DNA of 17,698 bases, taken from NCBI GenBank assembly GCA_002331625.1, contig DCZN01000028.1, forward strand, positions 21,338-39,035, given 5' to 3'. This DNA is from Nitrospira sp. UBA2083. Lineage in GTDB: Bacteria > Nitrospirota > Nitrospiria > Nitrospirales > Nitrospiraceae. Positions 7,069 to 15,459 of this stretch are shown piece after piece. The number at the start of each line of letters is the position of its first letter. The stretch's first letter is position 1. The position numbers and the translations under genes are program-made. The notes under the pieces were generated by a model. It searched no databases. It had not been told where the DNA came from and saw only the letters and a program-made list of their open reading frames with translations.

Positions 7069-7496
7069 CATAGGGCTGCCAACAGTGGCTGGTAGCGAGA
7101 GCGGAGAGGGCATTTTCTATTCGCCTCGGATGTACAGCGTGTGGGAGAACTCTCTGCTGAAGATCAGTTCCAGAGCCTTCGACCCTCTCATGCGTTCCGA
7201 TTGTGGGCGAATAGGCCAGCTCAATCTGGAAGGCCTGAGCGATGGCTCCGTCATGGTGATCAGTCAAGCGAAGAGGAGGAAGTGTGGCGAACACACTGCC
7301 TGGCTGCGATGCTCGGCACGGTCTGTCACGGTGCGATCGGTGGTGTGCAACCGATGTGCAGGATGATACCATCGCGGGTTACTCCGACCCTGTCGTCAGC
7401 TGAGAGGGGGGTATGGACATTCATCGTAGAAGTCGACCATGGCTCGACGCGGACGATGAAGGCTAACCCGTCTCGTCTGAGAAGGACACCTACGGA
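7069..7496. other. Gene-poor gap of 428 bases
   Basis: No frame in this stretch has a good ribosome site and a protein-like composition. Directly after the stop codon of the unknown gene there is a hairpin, GCTGCCA (7075-7081) with TGGTAGC (7090-7096), one G-T pair and an 8-base loop. It is not followed by a T-run, so it is at best a weak terminator. A 17-codon frame at 7413-7466 has GAGAGGGGGG immediately before its ATG, which may be chance or a leader peptide of the methyltransferase gene. Confidence 0.4.
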
Positions 7497-8669
7497 ATGG
7501 ATGGAAGACCACGACAATTCTTTGCTCCTTGCCCACGGGGCTTGGAGGGGATGCTGGAGCAGGAACTCCACGATCTGGGGGTGCCGGCCACATCCAAGAC
7601 GGATGGCGGCGTCGGATTCACGGCCCCCTGGTCGACGATGTATTGGGTCAATCTCAAGAGTCACATCGCCAGCCGTGTCCTCTGGGAAGTCGGGCACAGC
7701 TCCTATCGAACAGAAGACGATGTCTATCGCGCGGCCTATGCGCTCCCCTGGCCCGACTGGTTTGCGCCCTCGCAGACGATCAAAGTCAAAGTGAGCGCGC
7801 GGCGCTGCCCGCTTCCGAGTCTAGATTTTCTTACGCTTCGGATCAAAGACGCCCTGTGCGACAAGTTCGTCGCCACGCGCCAACGACGGCCCAGTGTCGA
7901 CACGGAACGGCCGCACATCAAGGTGGATGCCTTTCTCGATCAGAGTACCATTACCTTGTATCTGGACACATCCGGTGAGCCACTCTTCAAACGGGGCTAT
8001 CGGATCGCGTCGGTCGACGCGCCGTTGAGGGAAAATCTGGCGGCAGGCATCGTGCGGCTCGCCGGCTGGACGCCGAGTGATGTGCTGCTCGATCCCATGT
8101 GTGGTGGTGGGACCATCGCCCTCGAAGCCGCGTTGATGGCCCGCCGGATTCCGCCGGGGAGTGCCCGCCAGTTTACCTTCGAGCGTCTGCTGGTCCACGA
8201 TGCCAAACTGTGGGGCCGTCTGCGCGAAGCGGCACTCGCCAAACGGCTGGCCCAAACTCCCGCCGCCATCTATGCGTCGGATCACGATCCGGCCATGGTG
8301 AAGATTGCTCAGCGGGCGTTTCAAGGGGCGGGGGTGGTGGTCGATGTACGGTTGAAGCAGAGCGACATTCTGGATCTGGAGGCTCCCGCGGAGCGGGGCG
8401 TCATAGTCATCAATCCGCCCTATGGTGTGCGCTTGAGTCAGCCCGATGAATTGGCGTCGTTCTATCCCAAGCTGGGCGATTGGCTCAAGCAGCGGTTCAC
8501 CGGATGGCGGGCCTATGTGTTGACGGGCGACGCCCGTGTGCCGAAACTCATCGGCCTCGCCCCGTCGAAACGCATTCCTCTCTTCAACGGCGATTTGGAA
8601 TGCCGACTGTACGAATTCGTCATCGTCCCAGGCGGCGCACGACGACGGCTTGGGGCGCAGCAAGATTGA
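7497..8669 (+). CDS. THUMP-domain class I SAM-dependent RNA methyltransferase (RlmL/YpsC-like)
   Basis: A 390-residue rRNA modification enzyme. It resembles the RlmL half of the fused E. coli RlmKL protein and B. subtilis YpsC, which point to N2-methylation of a guanosine in 23S rRNA (m2G2445 in E. coli). The order is a short N-terminal FFAPCPRGLEGMLEQEL segment, a THUMP RNA-binding domain (about 45-156), FKRGYR and the APLRENLAAGIV linker (164-186), then a Rossmann-fold methyltransferase with the SAM motif DPMCGGGTIALEAA (199-212) and the catalytic NPPYG (306-310). The RlmK half is absent, as is normal outside gammaproteobacteria. The ATG has AAGGA 10 bases ahead. It has no operon partner in view. 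Confidence 0.92.
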   Translation: MDGRPRQFFAPCPRGLEGMLEQELHDLGVPATSKTDGGVGFTAPWSTMYWVNLKSHIASRVLWEVGHSSYRTEDDVYRAAYALPWPDWFAPSQTIKVKVSARRCPLPSLDFLTLRIKDALCDKFVATRQRRPSVDTERPHIKVDAFLDQSTITLYLDTSGEPLFKRGYRIASVDAPLRENLAAGIVRLAGWTPSDVLLDPMCGGGTIALEAALMARRIPPGSARQFTFERLLVHDAKLWGRLREAALAKRLAQTPAAIYASDHDPAMVKIAQRAFQGAGVVVDVRLKQSDILDLEAPAERGVIVINPPYGVRLSQPDELASFYPKLGDWLKQRFTGWRAYVLTGDARVPKLIGLAPSKRIPLFNGDLECRLYEFVIVPGGARRRLGAQQD

Positions 8670-9021
8670 TCCGCCAAGGGGAGTGTTCCTGCCTGCGAGG
8701 ATGTCCATTTTCGGATTCCGTGAGTCGACAACAACGGGCATGCTGGCCAAGTGGAGTGGGCCGAAGTCCAGAGACCCACCGTCGCGTGTGACTGTCGGCC
8801 AGTGCGTGTCCGTTGAGCCAGCTGCGAAGACGATGACCGTCCATTCTGAACAGTATCTCCGGCAACCAATGGATCGGCATTGTTGCCATGGCAACGCTCG
8901 CCCCTTCTGAAATCCCGTATGGTATAAGTCATAGTGTTGTGACTGCTGTATGCCTTAAGCATCTACATGTATCGGGACGTTCAGTCGAACAACGGTTCGT
9001 CCGAGTGAGAGGCGTGTGACG
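8670..9021. other. Gene-poor gap of 352 bases before the CorA-like gene
   Basis: No convincing gene on either strand. It contains a perfect 14-base palindrome (8882-8895) and, 45 bases on, AGTCA-8-TGACT (8927-8944), which overlaps a -10-like TATAAG (8923-8928). The GAGAGG at 9007-9012 is the ribosome site of the next gene. The stretch is probably the regulatory region of the CorA-like gene, but I find no matching -35 box. Confidence 0.4.
8882..8895. repeat. Perfect 14-bp palindrome
   Basis: GTTGCCATGGCAAC reads the same on both strands without a spacer. It lies 140 bases upstream of the CorA-like start. A gap-free dyad of this size is typical for a dimeric regulator site; no regulator can be named from the sequence. 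Confidence 0.45.
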
Positions 9022-10668
9022 ATGACTGATGGTTCAAAGCTCGTTCGACATTTCCGACAAATTCTGCTGTGGCCGATGCAACTCACGCCTATTCGTGAGG
9101 ATGCGCCCATTCAGAAGCACTGGGAGCTCTTGCGGACCACCAATTCGGATAACCCCTGGAGGGAGGTCCTTGACGAATTTACGGGCGACCCCAGACAGTT
9201 TCAGGAGCGACATTACAGCGAGTTTGTGACGTTTCTCCCCTACGTCCAGCGGTTTCTCTATGGTGAAGGCAAGCGAACCAGCGCCGAGGTCCGCGAGGAG
9301 GCCGCGATTCGTGTCTTCCGTCGAGACGATATCGCCAAGGTGCGGATGGTATTCCCTGGTCAGAATACCGTGCCTGTGACCTTTACCGTGGCCCATGTGG
9401 ACCTGTACTTTTTCTACGACATCGATGTGGCGATCCTGGTGGTCGAGATCCATGCGAATGACTTGCCGTTATCGCAGGTCCAGAACTCCCTCTTTCGCTT
9501 TGGCCGATGCTATCCCACCTATTGGGAGGCTGATGGCCACGGTGGCCATTGTCCGCTGCGCGTCGAATGGCTGTCGTCGGAAGATAAGGTGCTTGCCGTA
9601 TCGGACTATGGTCACCGCGAGAAATATCTCTCGTTTGTCTGTCAGCATCGGTCGCTCAGTCTGGCCTCGCACTGGGAGTTTCTACTCGAGCCGCTCGTGT
9701 TGCACCATTCAGAGAAAGCCGGTCTGATTCGGTACCGGCAGCTCGAATACCATCTGATGCCGGTGATGGCCTATCTCACTCTGGACGATCCAGGAGCGCT
9801 GACACGTGGGGAGTTTGCTCGAGTGGGATTGGCGGCGGCGCCCGGTCGTGCCGATACGCTTCCCTTTTCTGAGCGCTATCTCCAGGACTTCGAAGAGCGC
9901 CATTGTTACGACCGGTATTGGAACGGGCAGGGTCAGGGGTCTCCAGGCGCCCGTTTTATGTGTACGGGCCGCGTATTTACGATGGTGGGAGAATCAGGCG
10001 AGCCGGTGTTCGAGGATCGAAAAACGAATCTCCAACAGTTTCGCCACGAATACTTTCTCCTGTTTCTGATCCCACATTTTCACAAGGCGGCCCTGCTGAT
10101 GTTGACGAATCGGCTAGTGGAAGCCATGAACCAGCTTGACCTCACGAAGCTCGATTCCGTCCGACAGTTCCGCCGTGTCATTCGTCAGACATTGGGGATT
10201 TTTTTGCGCTTCACCCATCGCTACTGGTCCCACCAGGTTTCGGACCATGGACAGGTGAAAGAACTCTATCGCATGGTCAGCGAGCATCTGGGTACCGGTC
10301 GACTGTATGACGAACTCCGGTCGGAGCTAGAGGATATGAGCCAATACCTCGACAGCGATGCGTTGCGCCGCCAAGGCGAAACCATGGTTCGCCTGACCGT
10401 CGTGGCTACGGTCGGATTAATCGGGGTCGCGACCACCAGTGTGCTGGGCATGAATCTGTTCGACCTGGGGCAAGAACCGGTATCGACACGGGTCGTCTAT
10501 TTCCTGCTCGTCTTGATTCCTGTCATCGGGATGACCCTCTATACGGTATTGAAGTCCAGACGTCTCTCCGATTTCCTCGAGACCCTTGCAGAAGAACATC
10601 GGTCCCCGCACGAAAAGCTTGCGGCATTGGTCACGATGTGGAAATCCAAACATGGACGCGACTCTTGA
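9022..10668 (+). CDS. CorA-like membrane protein with enlarged N-terminal domain
   Basis: A 548-residue protein, far longer than the roughly 320 of a standard CorA magnesium channel. The last quarter looks like CorA: a long helix (about 415-450, with MVSEHLGTGRLYDELRSELE), TM1 at about 455-475 ending in the selectivity signature GMN (476-478), a short loop LFDLGQEPVS, TM2 at about 490-510 and a basic end, KSRR. The N-terminal 400 residues do not look like ordinary CorA and hold Phe/Tyr/His-rich segments (VDLYFFYDIDVAILVVEIHA, 127-146). CorA pentamers move Mg2+ or Co2+/Ni2+; transport by this protein is inferred from GMN and topology only. The ATG at 9022 suits the ribosome site GAGAGG (9 bases) better than the GTG at 9016. 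The gene stands alone and converges with a hydrolase gene. Confidence 0.82.
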   Translation: MTDGSKLVRHFRQILLWPMQLTPIREDAPIQKHWELLRTTNSDNPWREVLDEFTGDPRQFQERHYSEFVTFLPYVQRFLYGEGKRTSAEVREEAAIRVFRRDDIAKVRMVFPGQNTVPVTFTVAHVDLYFFYDIDVAILVVEIHANDLPLSQVQNSLFRFGRCYPTYWEADGHGGHCPLRVEWLSSEDKVLAVSDYGHREKYLSFVCQHRSLSLASHWEFLLEPLVLHHSEKAGLIRYRQLEYHLMPVMAYLTLDDPGALTRGEFARVGLAAAPGRADTLPFSERYLQDFEERHCYDRYWNGQGQGSPGARFMCTGRVFTMVGESGEPVFEDRKTNLQQFRHEYFLLFLIPHFHKAALLMLTNRLVEAMNQLDLTKLDSVRQFRRVIRQTLGIFLRFTHRYWSHQVSDHGQVKELYRMVSEHLGTGRLYDELRSELEDMSQYLDSDALRRQGETMVRLTVVATVGLIGVATTSVLGMNLFDLGQEPVSTRVVYFLLVLIPVIGMTLYTVLKSRRLSDFLETLAEEHRSPHEKLAALVTMWKSKHGRDS

Positions 10669-10740
10669 ACATACACCCAACCCATTTCCTACCGTTCCCA
10701 GTCAACGACCCTCAGTCGTGCCGACCCGTCGCTCAGGAGC

Positions 10741-11652
10741 TTACTCTGCGACAGCATGATGGCATGATCTAAAGAACGTCACAATGTCATCCACGACCGG
10801 CGCCGCCCGTGGAGTCCACCAGGATAGGGCGCGCACAAGGTCTGTATGCGTGGCACCGTGGTAGATGCGTGACCGCACGCAGCCCCCTCGCTGCGTGATG
10901 CGCTGTTCCAGTTTCTGAAGATTCGCAGGTTTTACCGCGGTGTCGTTGTCGCCGTATAACAGCAGCATCGGGGGTTGTGTGCCGTCGATGAAGGTAGGGG
11001 CTTGCATATTCGGGTAGTTTGATGCCGGTCCAAACATGTCGATGAGGTCCGGCTCGTCAGGAGTAAAGGCGTAGGGACCGGCCAGCCCAGCAAAGTCATG
11101 AATAACGCGCGACCGGCTGATCCCTTCGTCGGCTAGGTAGTGAGAATCAGTTGCGAGCAAGGCACCGATATGCGCTCCGGCAGAATGGCCCACGACATGG
11201 ATCCGGCCTGGATCACCATGAAACTCGGCGATGTGACTGGAGACCCAGGCAAGCGCTTTGGCCCCGTCTTCCACAAAGACCGGAAATCGCACTGCGGGAT
11301 ACTTTCTGTAGTCGGGGATCACCACGACGAAGCCTCGCTTCGCGAATGTCGTCCCGACAAATCGATACTGCTCCTTGGCTCCATCGGTCCATCGTCCACC
11401 ATACAAAAAGACGATCACCTCATGTGATTGTTCTTTGGGATGGGCTGGGATATAGAGGTCGAGTTTCTGCGATGGCTCGGGTCCATAGGTTCTATCCGGC
11501 ACCACCGTCATGCTGGCGAAATGGGTCGGTAGGTTGGCGACCATGAATGTTGCTGATGTACAGCCTGACATCAAAAGAAGGAGAGCGAGGAGTGTACTTT
11601 GGAAGTGCCAGGGCATAATTCCAGTTGGCTGATCCGATCTAGTCATCGTCAT
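10741..11652 (-). CDS. Alpha/beta-hydrolase lipoprotein, carboxylesterase-like
   Basis: From the ATG at 11652 the protein has 303 residues. The N-terminus is a lipoprotein signal with a run of Leu ending in LLMSGC (Cys31). The hydrolase core has an oxyanion-hole segment YGGRW (84-88, like the HGGxW of esterases), the nucleophile elbow GHSAG with Ser157, Asp237 in GDND and His269 in GATHTD, so the triad Ser-Asp-His is complete. This is the BD-FAE/carboxylesterase type; the substrate (short esters, feruloyl or kynurenine-type amides) is unknown. The start is uncertain: a TTG at 11673, ATGs at 11652 and 11646 and an ATG at 11616 all keep the signal peptide and none has a strong ribosome site. 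It is probably anchored in the envelope and is divergent from the pyr operon. Confidence 0.87.
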   Translation of the reverse strand: MTMTRSDQPTGIMPWHFQSTLLALLLLMSGCTSATFMVANLPTHFASMTVVPDRTYGPEPSQKLDLYIPAHPKEQSHEVIVFLYGGRWTDGAKEQYRFVGTTFAKRGFVVVIPDYRKYPAVRFPVFVEDGAKALAWVSSHIAEFHGDPGRIHVVGHSAGAHIGALLATDSHYLADEGISRSRVIHDFAGLAGPYAFTPDEPDLIDMFGPASNYPNMQAPTFIDGTQPPMLLLYGDNDTAVKPANLQKLEQRITQRGGCVRSRIYHGATHTDLVRALSWWTPRAAPVVDDIVTFFRSCHHAVAE

Positions 11653-11762
11653 GTCGAACCAAGAAGAGAGCAAAGGGATTAATAGGGTGACGGCGAATGG
11701 ACGTGTGAATATCCATCTGACCTAGGGCACTTTGTCAACAACATCGTCCTGCCTCTGAGTGC

Positions 11763-11792
11763 TTGACAGGTGTTGGACCTTCAAGTTAGGAT
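11763..11792 (+). promoter_or_regulatory. Promoter of the pyr operon
   Basis: A consensus -35 box TTGACA (11763-11768) and TAGGAT (11787-11792, four of six consensus bases) are separated by 18 bases. Transcription would begin near 11799, a few bases before the PyrR-binding hairpin, giving a leader of about 110 bases up to the terminator. The position fits the attenuation system downstream. Confidence 0.6.
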
Positions 11793-11800
11793 CACAAAAC

Positions 11801-11875
11801 CTTTAATGCTCATCCAGCGAGGTGGGCAAGGAGCCAACCATGAGTTTCATTCCGGCTACGGCCGGTGACAGGCAA

Positions 11876-11885
<10 letters not shown>
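11801..11885 (+). promoter_or_regulatory. PyrR-binding hairpin and antiterminator (pyr attenuator leader)
   Basis: GCTC (11808-11811) and GAGC (11831-11834) close a hairpin whose inner part, TCCAGCGAGGTGGGCAAGG, matches the PyrR-binding consensus known from Firmicutes (UCC-AG-GAGG..GCAAGG). The 3' side of this hairpin, GTGGGCAAGG (11822-11831), can instead pair with CCTTCTCAC (11876-11884) with one bulged C and one G-U pair, and so blocks the terminator. Known mechanism: PyrR with UMP holds the first hairpin, the antiterminator is lost and transcription stops; without UMP the operon is read. The three exclusive pairings are visible in the sequence; the regulation itself is inferred. Confidence 0.8.
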
Positions 11886-12584
<699 letters not shown>

Positions 12585-12597
12585 TGCGGAGGATCCC

Positions 12598-13521
12598 GTG
12601 AGTCTCAAGCACAAGGATCTGCTGAGTCTCGCTCCCTTATCGGTGGATGAGATCATGCTCATGTTGGAGACTGCGGATTCGTTCAAGGAAGTGACGGGGC
12701 GAGAAATCAAGAAAGTGCCGGCGCTGAGGGGAAAGACCGTCGTCAATCTCTTCTTTGAGCCAAGTACGAGAACGCGCACGTCGTTTGAGTTGGCGGCGAA
12801 ACGCTTGAGTGCGGACGTGATCAACTTTTCCCCCTCCTCCAGCAGTGTGGTCAAGGGAGAAACACTACTGGACACGGCGAGGAATATCGAAGCGATGCAG
12901 GCGGACATCATCGTCTTGCGCCATTCGTCGGCGGGAGCCGCGGAAACGCTTGCCCGTGGCGTCAAGTCGTCGGTCATCAATGCCGGTGATGGATGGCATG
13001 AGCATCCGACGCAAGCCTTGCTCGATCTGTACACGATCCGTCAGCGAGGGATGAACTTTCAGGGACTGCGTGTGGCGATCGTCGGGGATGTTTCCCATAG
13101 CCGTGTGGCTCGTTCGAATATCTATGCATTGCTCAAGCTCGGTGCCGAAGTCCGTTTGGTGGGACCACCGACCATGATGCCGTATGGCGTGGAGAGGCTG
13201 GGGGCGAAGGTGTTCTACAACATGGATGACGGTCTCCGTGATGCTCATGTCATCATGATGCTTCGTCTGCAGCTTGAACGGCAGGGGCGTGCGCAATTTC
13301 CCACGATTCGGGAGTACTCCAGGTTGTATGGCTTGACTGCCGAGCGAGTGGAACTGGCCGACGCCGGCGCAATCGTAATGCACCCGGGGCCGATTAATCG
13401 GGGAGTAGAAATCGCACCGGATGTCGCCGATAGTTTGTCTTCGGTTATTCTTGACCAAGTGGCGAATGGGGTTGCGGTGCGGATGGGGATCTTGTACCTC
13501 ATGTCCGGCGCGAATGCGTGA
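12598..13521 (+). CDS. pyrB: Aspartate carbamoyltransferase catalytic subunit
   Basis: Makes N-carbamoyl-aspartate from carbamoyl phosphate and aspartate, the second step of UMP synthesis. The 307-residue protein has the carbamoyl-phosphate motif [12 protein letters not shown] (53-64), the SSSVVKGE loop with Lys86, [11 protein letters not shown] (136-146) and [12 protein letters not shown] (261-272). The GTG start follows GGAGG by 5 bases and lies 13 bases after pyrR. No pyrI regulatory gene is next to it, so control is by PyrR rather than by allosteric PyrI. In Aquifex a similar PyrB forms a complex with a type I dihydroorotase, and the pyrC gene downstream is of that type. Confidence 0.97.
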   Translation: MSLKHKDLLSLAPLSVDEIMLMLETADSFKEVTGREIKKVPALRGKTVVNLFFEPSTRTRTSFELAAKRLSADVINFSPSSSSVVKGETLLDTARNIEAMQADIIVLRHSSAGAAETLARGVKSSVINAGDGWHEHPTQALLDLYTIRQRGMNFQGLRVAIVGDVSHSRVARSNIYALLKLGAEVRLVGPPTMMPYGVERLGAKVFYNMDDGLRDAHVIMMLRLQLERQGRAQFPTIREYSRLYGLTAERVELADAGAIVMHPGPINRGVEIAPDVADSLSSVILDQVANGVAVRMGILYLMSGANA

Positions 13522-13535
13522 ATCTGGTGATCCGA

Positions 13536-13614
13536 TGGTCTAATGAGCTGTCGAGTGTCTGAGTGGGCCCAGTTTGAAGAGAAAGGACCGGACACTCAAC
13601 AGATCATCAGATCG
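13536..13614 (+). repeat. Long imperfect inverted repeat between pyrB and pyrC
   Basis: Bases 13536-13559 can pair with 13591-13614 over 24 positions: runs GAGTGTC/GACACTC, CTGT/ACAG, ATGA/TCAT and TCT/AGA, two G-T pairs and three mismatches. The 31-base loop contains GGGCCC. There is no T-run after it, so it is not an intrinsic terminator. It may be a processing or stability hairpin in the operon mRNA or a decayed small mobile repeat. Confidence 0.45.
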
Positions 13615-13646
13615 AACAAATCCGACAATTTTGAAGAGGTCCTATC

Positions 13647-14933
13647 GTGTCAATTCTGATTAAGGGTGGGCGTGTCATAGATCCAGGACGGTTTGTCGGA
13701 ACGGCGGATGTTCTGATCGAGAACGGCAAGATCGCTGCAGTGGGGCCGAACCTGTCTGCTCCGGCCAATGGCAGGACGATGGACGCGAAGGGAAAACTGG
13801 TGATGCCGGGATTCGTCGACCTCCATGTCCATTTTCGCGAGCCGGGGTTCGAGTACAAGGAAACGATTCAGAGCGGCAGTGCGGCGGCCGTGGCAGGTGG
13901 GTTTACGACCGTCTGTTGCATGCCCAACACGAATCCAGTGAACGACAATCAGGCGGTCACCGAGTTTATGTTGGAACGAGCACGGTTGGCAGGTCTCGCC
14001 AATGTGTTGCCGATCGGCGCGATTACAAAAGGGTCAGAAGGAAAGGAACTGGCAGAAATCGGCGATTTGCGTCGATCCGGCTGCGTGGCGATTTCCGACG
14101 ATGGCAAGCCGGTGATGAACAGCCTGGTCATGCGGCGAGCGATGGAATATGCCTTGGCCTTCGATCTGACGGTGGTGGACCATTGTGAGGACCTGCATCT
14201 GGCCGAAGGCGGCTGCATGAACGAAGGCTTGGTTTCGACTGAGCTCGGATTGCCGGGTATTCCCGCTGCTGCTGAAGATGTGATGGTGGCGCGCAATCTG
14301 TCCTTGTCGGAGTTGACCGGTGCCCGTCTGCATCTCGCACACATCAGCACCGCCGGGTCAGTGCGCATGGTCCGAGAGGCGAAGGCGAGAGGTATCCACG
14401 TGACGGCGGAGGCCTGTCCGCACCACTTCACGCTGACGGAAGAATTGGTGCGGGGCTATAACACCCACGCGAAGATGAATCCCCCGTTGCGGACGTGGGC
14501 TGATGTCCAAGCCATCAAAGACGGGTTGCGGGATGGCACAATCGATGTGATTGCCACCGACCATGCGCCTCATGCGACGCAGGAAAAGCAGCAGGATTTT
14601 ACCGAAGCTCCATTCGGGATCGTCGGACTTGAGACGGCGCTTCCGTTGACATTGGGGTTGGTGGAAGAAGGGGTGTTGTCGCTTGAGCAGGCGGTGCAAA
14701 AGTTGACCTCCGCCCCGGCCACAGCATTCGGGCTGAAGAAGGGAACGCTGGCGGTGGGTGCCGATGCCGATGTCGTCATCGTCGATGAGCAGGAGCCATG
14801 GGAAGTTGACCCGACCAAATTCTTATCAAAGAGTCGCAACACCCCGTATATCGGATGGAAAGTGAAGGGCAGGGTGAAGGCCACCATCGTGGCTGGTCGG
14901 ATCGTGTTTGAGCCCGGTGCGGCAGAACGGTAG
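13647..14933 (+). CDS. pyrC: Dihydroorotase, type I
   Basis: Closes carbamoyl-aspartate to dihydroorotate, the third step of UMP synthesis. The 428-residue length and sequence fit the long type I family (as in Aquifex and Bacillus), not the short E. coli type II. Metal-site residues are present: H60 and H62 in DLHVHFREPG, Asp152 in ISDDGKP, H179 in VDHCED, H232 in LAHIST and Asp305 in ATDHAPH. SKSRNTPY (394-401) is the conserved C-terminal stretch. The GTG start has GAAGAGG 7 bases ahead. There is a 125-base spacer after pyrB with a large inverted repeat, and the next gene begins 4 bases after the stop. It is probably active and may associate with PyrB. Confidence 0.97.
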   Translation: MSILIKGGRVIDPGRFVGTADVLIENGKIAAVGPNLSAPANGRTMDAKGKLVMPGFVDLHVHFREPGFEYKETIQSGSAAAVAGGFTTVCCMPNTNPVNDNQAVTEFMLERARLAGLANVLPIGAITKGSEGKELAEIGDLRRSGCVAISDDGKPVMNSLVMRRAMEYALAFDLTVVDHCEDLHLAEGGCMNEGLVSTELGLPGIPAAAEDVMVARNLSLSELTGARLHLAHISTAGSVRMVREAKARGIHVTAEACPHHFTLTEELVRGYNTHAKMNPPLRTWADVQAIKDGLRDGTIDVIATDHAPHATQEKQQDFTEAPFGIVGLETALPLTLGLVEEGVLSLEQAVQKLTSAPATAFGLKKGTLAVGADADVVIVDEQEPWEVDPTKFLSKSRNTPYIGWKVKGRVKATIVAGRIVFEPGAAER

Positions 14934-14937
14934 TACT

Positions 14938-15459
14938 GTGTCGCGCATGCTCCGTTGGGCCATGATTGGATGCCTGACGCTTGAGTGGGTTGCGCTGGCA
15001 ATCTGGGTTGGAGGAATGGTGGTGTTGAGCGGAGCCGTCATTCCTGCCGTGTTCAATACATTTGGTGGGCAGGATTCTGGAGGGATGTTGTTGACGCGGG
15101 CCTTTGAAGGCTATCACCGGTTCGTCATTGGGGCCGGCATCACCCTCTGCGTTGCGTTGACAGGTCGGTGGTGGAGTGGGAGTCCAGTGGTGGCGGTGAG
15201 CCGGAGCGAGGTCATTGTTCTGGCCGTGATGATGGTGCTTGCCGGTCTGATTATCGCCGTGTTGCATCCGAATGCCGCGGCGCTTCAAGCCCAGGCATTT
15301 GCTACGAAAGATGAGACGGCTAGGAAAGCCGCCTTGGAGGCACTGTTTCGTGTTCTGCTGCCGATCCGCTCGTTGTATGTGGTGAATCTTGTTTTGGGCC
15401 TCGTGCTCATCGGGATCAAGGCAAAGCGATCGCTCGATCAGGACTGGAGACCACAGTGA
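14938..15459 (+). CDS. DUF4149-type integral membrane protein
   Basis: A 173-residue protein with about four membrane helices (roughly residues 6-35, 60-80, 90-112 and 140-160). The first helix and following loop, [20 protein letters not shown], have the W-x-G-G-M pattern of DUF4149 proteins, a family without known function. It starts 4 bases after pyrC (GTG 14938; an ATG at 14947 is nearly as good) and its TGA overlaps the carA GTG by 4 bases, so its translation is locked to carA. I see no transport signature and cannot propose a substrate. Its place inside a pyrimidine operon is the only clue; it may be a bystander kept in the operon. Confidence 0.82.
   Translation: MSRMLRWAMIGCLTLEWVALAIWVGGMVVLSGAVIPAVFNTFGGQDSGGMLLTRAFEGYHRFVIGAGITLCVALTGRWWSGSPVVAVSRSEVIVLAVMMVLAGLIIAVLHPNAAALQAQAFATKDETARKAALEALFRVLLPIRSLYVVNLVLGLVLIGIKAKRSLDQDWRPQ

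Noticed and set aside
7075..7096. An intrinsic terminator after the 386-residue unknown gene
   Set aside because: A 7-bp hairpin is present but the next bases are GAGAGCGGAGAGG, not a T-run.
7141..7794. A 217-residue plus-strand frame across the gap and into the methyltransferase gene
   Set aside because: Its second half overlaps the methyltransferase in another frame, and the first half has no ribosome site and an Arg/Ser/Pro-rich shadow composition.
7821..8894. A 357-residue open frame on the minus strand, with VVVDSRNP, which recalls the end of UDP-glucose dehydrogenases
   Set aside because: It lies mostly opposite the well-supported methyltransferase gene, has no ribosome site, and only these few residues resemble the family; the likeness is probably chance.
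13536..13614. A terminator after pyrB
   Set aside because: The inverted repeat is long but has three mismatches, a 31-base loop and no T-run; the operon continues with pyrC.
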